DNA from: Bacillota bacterium | GTDB lineage: Bacteria; Bacillota; Clostridia; Acetivibrionales; JAFADI01 | Length of the DNA: 64,000 nucleotides | NCBI GenBank assembly: GCA_023424965.1 | Contig: JAFADI010000020.1 | Span: 53,574 to 117,573, forward strand | Direction of reading: 5' to 3' | In this document: positions 60,265 through 64,000 of the stretch, piece after piece | Numbering within the stretch: the first letter of the stretch is position 1 | Layout: every line of letters begins with the position of its first letter | The notes under the pieces: model-generated | What the model saw: only the letters and a program-made list of their open reading frames with translations | What the model was told of the DNA's origin: nothing | Database searches by the model: none | Program-made: the position numbers and the translations under genes

Positions 60265-60364
60265 ACAAAGCTGTTTATTCATATTTCCCTTTGGGTATAC
60301 CAATTAGGTAAAACTATGGTATAGTAAAAGTGATAAATTATACCAGACAAAGGAGAGAAGCGGC

Positions 60365-61126
60365 ATGACCGAAGGCCAGGAGCTCAGGCTTGCAGTATTG
60401 ATTGACGCGGAAAATGTTCCGTACAGCAACGTCAAAGGAGTAATGGAGGAAATTGCCAAATACGGCATACCGACAATCAAACGCATTTATGGAGACTGGA
60501 CCAAACCCAACGTCTCAGGTTGGAAAAGTGTTTTGCTGGAAAATGCAATCACTCCCATTCAGCAGTACAGCTATACAACAGGGAAGAACTCTTCCGATTC
60601 CGCAATGATCATCGATGCCATGGACATTTTGTATTCCGAAAAGGTGGAAGGCTTCTGCATCATATCCAGCGACAGCGATTTCACCAGGCTTGCTACCAGA
60701 CTGCGTGAAGCAGGGATGAAGGTTTATGGCATCGGGGAAAGAAAAACCCCCAATCCTTTCATCGTAGCCTGCGACAAATTCATTTACGTAGAAATCATTA
60801 ATACGGCGGCCACACAGCAAAACAACTCAAAGGCCGCCAAAGAGGAGAGCACCGTAAAAGAATCCAAGAGTCCCATCATAAAAATCGGGGAAGAGATTAT
60901 AAGCCTCATTGCCGCATCCGTTACCGATGTGGCCGATGAAAACGGCTGGGCTTTTCTTGGCGACGTGGGGAGCCTCATAATAAAGAAACAGCCTGACTTT
61001 GATGCCAGAAACTTTGGATTTCCAAAGCTCACCTCACTGATGAAAGCGCTGAAGCAGTTTGAAATCGATGAAAGGGAGTCCGGCAATTACAGGATCAAGC
61101 ATATCTACGTCAGAAACAAAAAATAG
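60365..61126 (+). CDS. NYN domain ribonuclease-like protein with C-terminal OST-HTH/LOTUS domain
   Basis: A 253-residue cytoplasmic protein. The NYN (LabA/DUF88-type PIN-fold) domain spans about 5-150 with conserved acidic residues in VLIDAENVP, SDSAMIIDAMDIL and SSDSDFTRL. A charged linker leads to a winged-helix OST-HTH domain (about 172-250: GWAFLGDVGSLIIKKQPDF, FPKLTSLMKAL). NYN proteins are metal-dependent RNases, and LOTUS domains bind RNA, often G-rich. Target unknown. GGAGAG precedes the ATG. Confidence 0.88.
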   Translation: MTEGQELRLAVLIDAENVPYSNVKGVMEEIAKYGIPTIKRIYGDWTKPNVSGWKSVLLENAITPIQQYSYTTGKNSSDSAMIIDAMDILYSEKVEGFCIISSDSDFTRLATRLREAGMKVYGIGERKTPNPFIVACDKFIYVEIINTAATQQNNSKAAKEESTVKESKSPIIKIGEEIISLIAASVTDVADENGWAFLGDVGSLIIKKQPDFDARNFGFPKLTSLMKALKQFEIDERESGNYRIKHIYVRNKK

Positions 61127-61151
61127 GCGTTCATGCCAGGGGGGATCGCAA

Positions 61152-61919
61152 ATGGAATATATGCCTGCAGTTTTCATAGGGCACGGTTCACCTATGAATG
61201 CAATTGAAAAAAACCGGTTTACGGACAACTGGAGGAAGCTGGCGGATGAAATCCCCAGACCGGAGGCAATCCTTTCCGTATCCGCCCACTGGTACACAAA
61301 GGGGACCCGGATCACGGACGAAAAACAGCCTAAAACCATTTATGACATGTACGGTTTTCCCAAAAAGCTCTATGAAATCGAGTATAAGGCCCCGGGTGCA
61401 CCGGAGCTGGCCCATTATACGAGAGGCTTGATAAGTAAGGAAGTGAGCATTGACAACAGCTGGGGATATGACCATGGAACCTGGTCGGTGCTGCATGTCA
61501 TGTATCCGGATGCGGATATTCCGGTGTACCAGATGAGTGTTGATCGCAGCGCGGATGCGGGAGTGCATTTTGAGATAGGAAGGCAGATCAGGGAACTGAG
61601 AAAAAAGGGTGTGATGATCCTGGGAAGCGGCAATGTGGTTCACAACCTCTCAAGAATAAACTGGGAGATGGAGTCCGGGTATGCGTGGGCCCAGGATTTT
61701 GACGAATACATAAAGGACAGCATCCTGAGCAGACAGTACCAGAATGCAGTGGAATATGAAAAGGCCGGCAAGTCGTCCGAACTGGCCTTCCAGATACCCG
61801 ACCATTTCTATCCCCTGCTGTATGTACTTGGTGCGGCTAACGACGGGGACAGGATTTCCGTTTTAAACGATGATTATGTGCTGGGTTCCCTGTCCATGAC
61901 CTGTTATATATTTTCCTGA
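61152..61919 (+). CDS. Class III extradiol dioxygenase (YgiD/DODA type)
   Basis: A 255-residue LigB-fold enzyme related to 4,5-DOPA dioxygenase and YgiD. Metal and catalytic histidines are visible in FIGHGSPMNAI, SVSAHWYT, GYDHGTWSVL and GSGNVVHNL. It ring-opens catechols with O2; in a strict anaerobe its natural role is unclear. The ATG at 61152 follows AGGGGGA. A longer frame upstream overlaps the NYN gene and is not used. Confidence 0.87.
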   Translation: MEYMPAVFIGHGSPMNAIEKNRFTDNWRKLADEIPRPEAILSVSAHWYTKGTRITDEKQPKTIYDMYGFPKKLYEIEYKAPGAPELAHYTRGLISKEVSIDNSWGYDHGTWSVLHVMYPDADIPVYQMSVDRSADAGVHFEIGRQIRELRKKGVMILGSGNVVHNLSRINWEMESGYAWAQDFDEYIKDSILSRQYQNAVEYEKAGKSSELAFQIPDHFYPLLYVLGAANDGDRISVLNDDYVLGSLSMTCYIFS

Positions 61920-61999
61920 TGGTATTTTTTGTTTAAATTCCCTGCTTTGAGGTAAAGATAATATGTATTAAGCATTGCATTGGTAGGGAGGAAATAAAA

Positions 62000-62599
62000 A
62001 TGAGTAAAGACTTTTATGCGGCACTAAAAGATAGACGTACAATTTACACCATCAGCAAGGAATCGCCGATTCCCGACGAGAAAATTCTGGAGGTAGTCCA
62101 GCAGGCAGTGAAACATGTGCCTTCCGCTTTCAATTCCCAGAGCGCAAGGATCATACTCCTGTTGGGCGAACAGCATAACAGGCTGTGGGATATCACGATG
62201 GAGGCTTTAAGGAAGATCGTTCCGCCGGAGTATTTTGCAGATACGGAGTTGAAGATAAATGGCTTTAAGGGTGGTTATGGATCGGTGCTGGTTTTCGAAG
62301 ACCAGAATGTGGTAGAAGAGCTTCAGAAGAATTTTGAGCTCTATAAGGACAATTTTCCCCTCTGGTCCAACCATTCTTCGGGGATGCTGCAGTTTGTAAT
62401 CTGGACTTCGCTGGAAATTGAAGGGTTCGGAGCTTCGCTGCAGCACTATGGTGCGTTGATTGAAGAGCAGGTGAAGAAGGAATGGAATGTACCGGACAAG
62501 TGGAAGCTGATTGCACAGATTCCCTTTGGAAAGCCGACGGCACCGCCGTCTGAAAAGGAATTCAAGCCAATTGATGAGAGAGTGAAGTTTTATAAATAA
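62000..62599 (+). CDS. Nitroreductase family protein (Frm2/HBN1-like)
   Basis: A 199-residue FMN-binding oxidoreductase of the short Frm2/HBN1 group. Signature parts are LKDRRTIYTISKESPIPDE, HVPSAFNSQSARIILLLGE and a C-terminal IPFGKPTAPPSEKEF. Unrelated in detail to the longer nitroreductase at 41764. GGGAGG precedes the ATG. Confidence 0.9.
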   Translation: MSKDFYAALKDRRTIYTISKESPIPDEKILEVVQQAVKHVPSAFNSQSARIILLLGEQHNRLWDITMEALRKIVPPEYFADTELKINGFKGGYGSVLVFEDQNVVEELQKNFELYKDNFPLWSNHSSGMLQFVIWTSLEIEGFGASLQHYGALIEEQVKKEWNVPDKWKLIAQIPFGKPTAPPSEKEFKPIDERVKFYK

Positions 62600-62605
62600 A
62601 TTGGA

Positions 62606-62640
62606 GAGGGGCAGCAGGTGAATTTTACCTGCTGCCTCTT
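62606..62640. terminator. Bidirectional hairpin overlapping the HD-GYP 3' end
   Basis: A 14-bp stem (62606-62619 with 62627-62640) lies between convergent genes and includes the last codons and stop of the - strand gene. T-runs are modest, so efficiency is uncertain. Confidence 0.6.
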
Positions 62641-64000
62641 CTCATCAGCAGCGGGATGGGCTCAGCCAGGCTGAGGCCGTCCGGATGCTCCCGGTCATAG
62701 ACATCTCTGAATTCATCCAGTTTTTCACTAAATACCGCCACAAGTTCAGGGTCCAGGTGGCTGCCTGCGGACTGGTTTATTATTTCCACGGATTTTTCAA
62801 AGCTGTAAGCTTTTTTGTACACTCTGTCGGAAGTAAGGGCGTCGAAGACGTCCGCAATCGCCACGATCCTGGCGGATAAAGGAATATCCTGTCCCGCAAG
62901 TCCTGCGGGATAGCCTGTGCCGTCCCACCTCTCATGGTGATGGCGCGCAATATCCTCCGAAACCTTGTAGAAATCCCTGTTGAAAATCTTAAGGCTCCCC
63001 TTGAGGGCGGCAAAGATATCTCCGCCGATGGACGCATGGGTCTTCATAACGGCCCATTCTTCCTCCGAAAGCTTTCCAGGCTTTTTGAGGATTTTGTCGG
63101 GGATGCCCACCTTGCCGATATCATGAACGGCGGCATTGTTCTGGATGTCTCTTACAAAACGGTTGTCCGCCTGGTAGGCTTTGTCTTTGTGGGTAAGCAG
63201 CGCTTTGGCCAGGATGACGGAATATTGAACCATTCTTGCAATATGGCCTCCCGTCTCGTTGTCCCTTTTATCGACCAGGTCGGAAAAAGTATTGGTGATC
63301 TTGGAGAAAATCGTTTTCGTCAAGTAGGTCTTGTCCAGGATTGCCGATATTTCCAGAGCAATATTCCGGCCGATCTGGAGACATTTCTCATCATAGTTGT
63401 CTTTTTTCAGGGAACTGAAAAACAGGAGTGCAAAAACAGACTCATTCATCACCAGTGGAAAAATGATATTGGATTTTATGCCCTCGGCCATCAACTGCTT
63501 TAAGGAGACACTGTGGGGCCTCCGCCTGAATTCCTCCTCAAGGTCGTTGTTGACCAGGGGATGTTTGTCTTCAAGAAGCTTTGAAAGAGTAGTTTCTTCA
63601 AATCCAACTTCAAACCCCGGACCCAGAAGGAGGTTGCCGTAGTTGGAAATCCCATGCTCCGCGATGATTTTTTTGTTGTAATAATCCACGAAGGCGATAC
63701 CCACCCTGTCGGTTTTTAATGTGGCCTGGATGCTGAAAAACAAATCCTCCAGAATATCGTCGATGATATAACCGCTGCTGGATACCGATTTTACTTCGGC
63801 GAGGAATTTCTGTTCCCTTAAAACGCTTGTGACCAGGCTTTCAACCTGTACCTCTTCCACAAAGGTTGTTTTCATTTTCGGCAGTTTTTCTTCATTGTAA
63901 TCATGCAGGCTCATCATGCGGAATCCCTGCAAAATATAGGACAGGTCTTTGTTAAAAACCCTGAAAATCAGCAGAGTCAGCAAAAGTACGCATATGAGCA
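62625..64000 (-). CDS. Membrane-anchored GAF + HD-GYP phosphodiesterase (5' end outside window)
   Basis: The - strand frame is open to the window edge; the last 18 codons visible encode a hydrophobic helix (VLLLTLLIFRVF), so the true start and probably further membrane segments lie beyond 64000. A GAF domain (about residues 60-210 of the visible part) is followed by HD-GYP (about 245-420). Its motifs are VHDIGKVGIPDKIL, KTHASIGGD, RHHHERWDGTGYPAGL and VFDALTSDRVYKKA. HD-GYP enzymes hydrolyse cyclic di-GMP to GMP or pGpG; all HD and GYP residues are present. The GAF domain likely senses a ligand. Confidence 0.93.
   Translation of the reverse strand, partial: LICVLLLTLLIFRVFNKDLSYILQGFRMMSLHDYNEEKLPKMKTTFVEEVQVESLVTSVLREQKFLAEVKSVSSSGYIIDDILEDLFFSIQATLKTDRVGIAFVDYYNKKIIAEHGISNYGNLLLGPGFEVGFEETTLSKLLEDKHPLVNNDLEEEFRRRPHSVSLKQLMAEGIKSNIIFPLVMNESVFALLFFSSLKKDNYDEKCLQIGRNIALEISAILDKTYLTKTIFSKITNTFSDLVDKRDNETGGHIARMVQYSVILAKALLTHKDKAYQADNRFVRDIQNNAAVHDIGKVGIPDKILKKPGKLSEEEWAVMKTHASIGGDIFAALKGSLKIFNRDFYKVSEDIARHHHERWDGTGYPAGLAGQDIPLSARIVAIADVFDALTSDRVYKKAYSFEKSVEIINQSAGSHLDPELVAVFSEKLDEFRDVYDREHPDGLSLAEPIPLLMRRGSR

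Noticed and set aside
1..64000. Search for CRISPR arrays, tRNA or rRNA genes, integrases and insertion sequences
   Set aside because: I saw no regularly spaced repeats, no tRNA-like cloverleaf with CCA and no transposase or integrase reading frame; a systematic tool search could still find a small RNA.

Overview
The window reads as chromosomal DNA from a spore-forming, low-to-moderate GC Firmicute of class Clostridia. The evidence is the intramembrane sporulation protease pair SpoIVFA/SpoIVFB, a PdaA-type cortex deacetylase, the Clostridium-type gene order maf-radC-mreBCD-pbp2-minCDE, strong AGGAGG ribosome binding sites with frequent TTG/GTG starts, and several clostridial families of unknown function. 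I cannot name the genus. Nearly all genes are on the + strand. I saw no rRNA, tRNA, CRISPR array, insertion sequence or prophage; mobile or decayed DNA is limited to one small inverted-repeat element and a gene remnant.

Layout: 0-7 kb holds the 3' part of pyruvate kinase, then a MocR regulator, an aminotransferase and the AzlC/AzlD branched-chain amino acid exporter, and a Gfo/Idh oxidoreductase. 7-18 kb holds a DUF2339 membrane protein, Lon protease, a run of uncharacterised envelope proteins (TPR, PRC-barrel, VanW-like), MecA, and a possible DNA-annealing protein. 18-31 kb is the shape, division and sporulation block (DUF4321, maf, radC, mreBCD, pbp2, minC, minDE, spoIVFAB, pdaA), closed by a convergent metF. 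31-38 kb holds YjbQ, a PilZ protein, an orphan membrane-anchored PstS-like protein, a YtrA-type regulator with its ABC transporter, and two CBO0543 membrane proteins.

38-62 kb holds the most unusual content: two separate BlaI/BlaR1-type regulatory units. In each, the BlaR1 zinc metalloprotease carries a C-terminal domain other than the usual penicillin-binding sensor. The first (38.9-41.7 kb) ends in a DUF881 domain and is followed by a free-standing DUF881 paralogue. The second (58.1-60.3 kb) ends in a catalytically intact N-acetylmuramoyl-L-alanine amidase (Amidase_3). Each unit has two palindromic operators 26 bp apart placed identically on its promoter, but the operator sequences differ, as expected for two insulated cell-envelope sensing circuits.

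Between and around them are arginine decarboxylase (speA), GTP-dependent PEP carboxykinase, Tag glycosylase, an SLH-BsuPI surface protein, and the carboxyspermidine dehydrogenase/decarboxylase pair, which together with speA outlines an aspartate-semialdehyde-dependent spermidine route. The window ends inside a membrane-anchored GAF/HD-GYP cyclic-di-GMP phosphodiesterase on the - strand.
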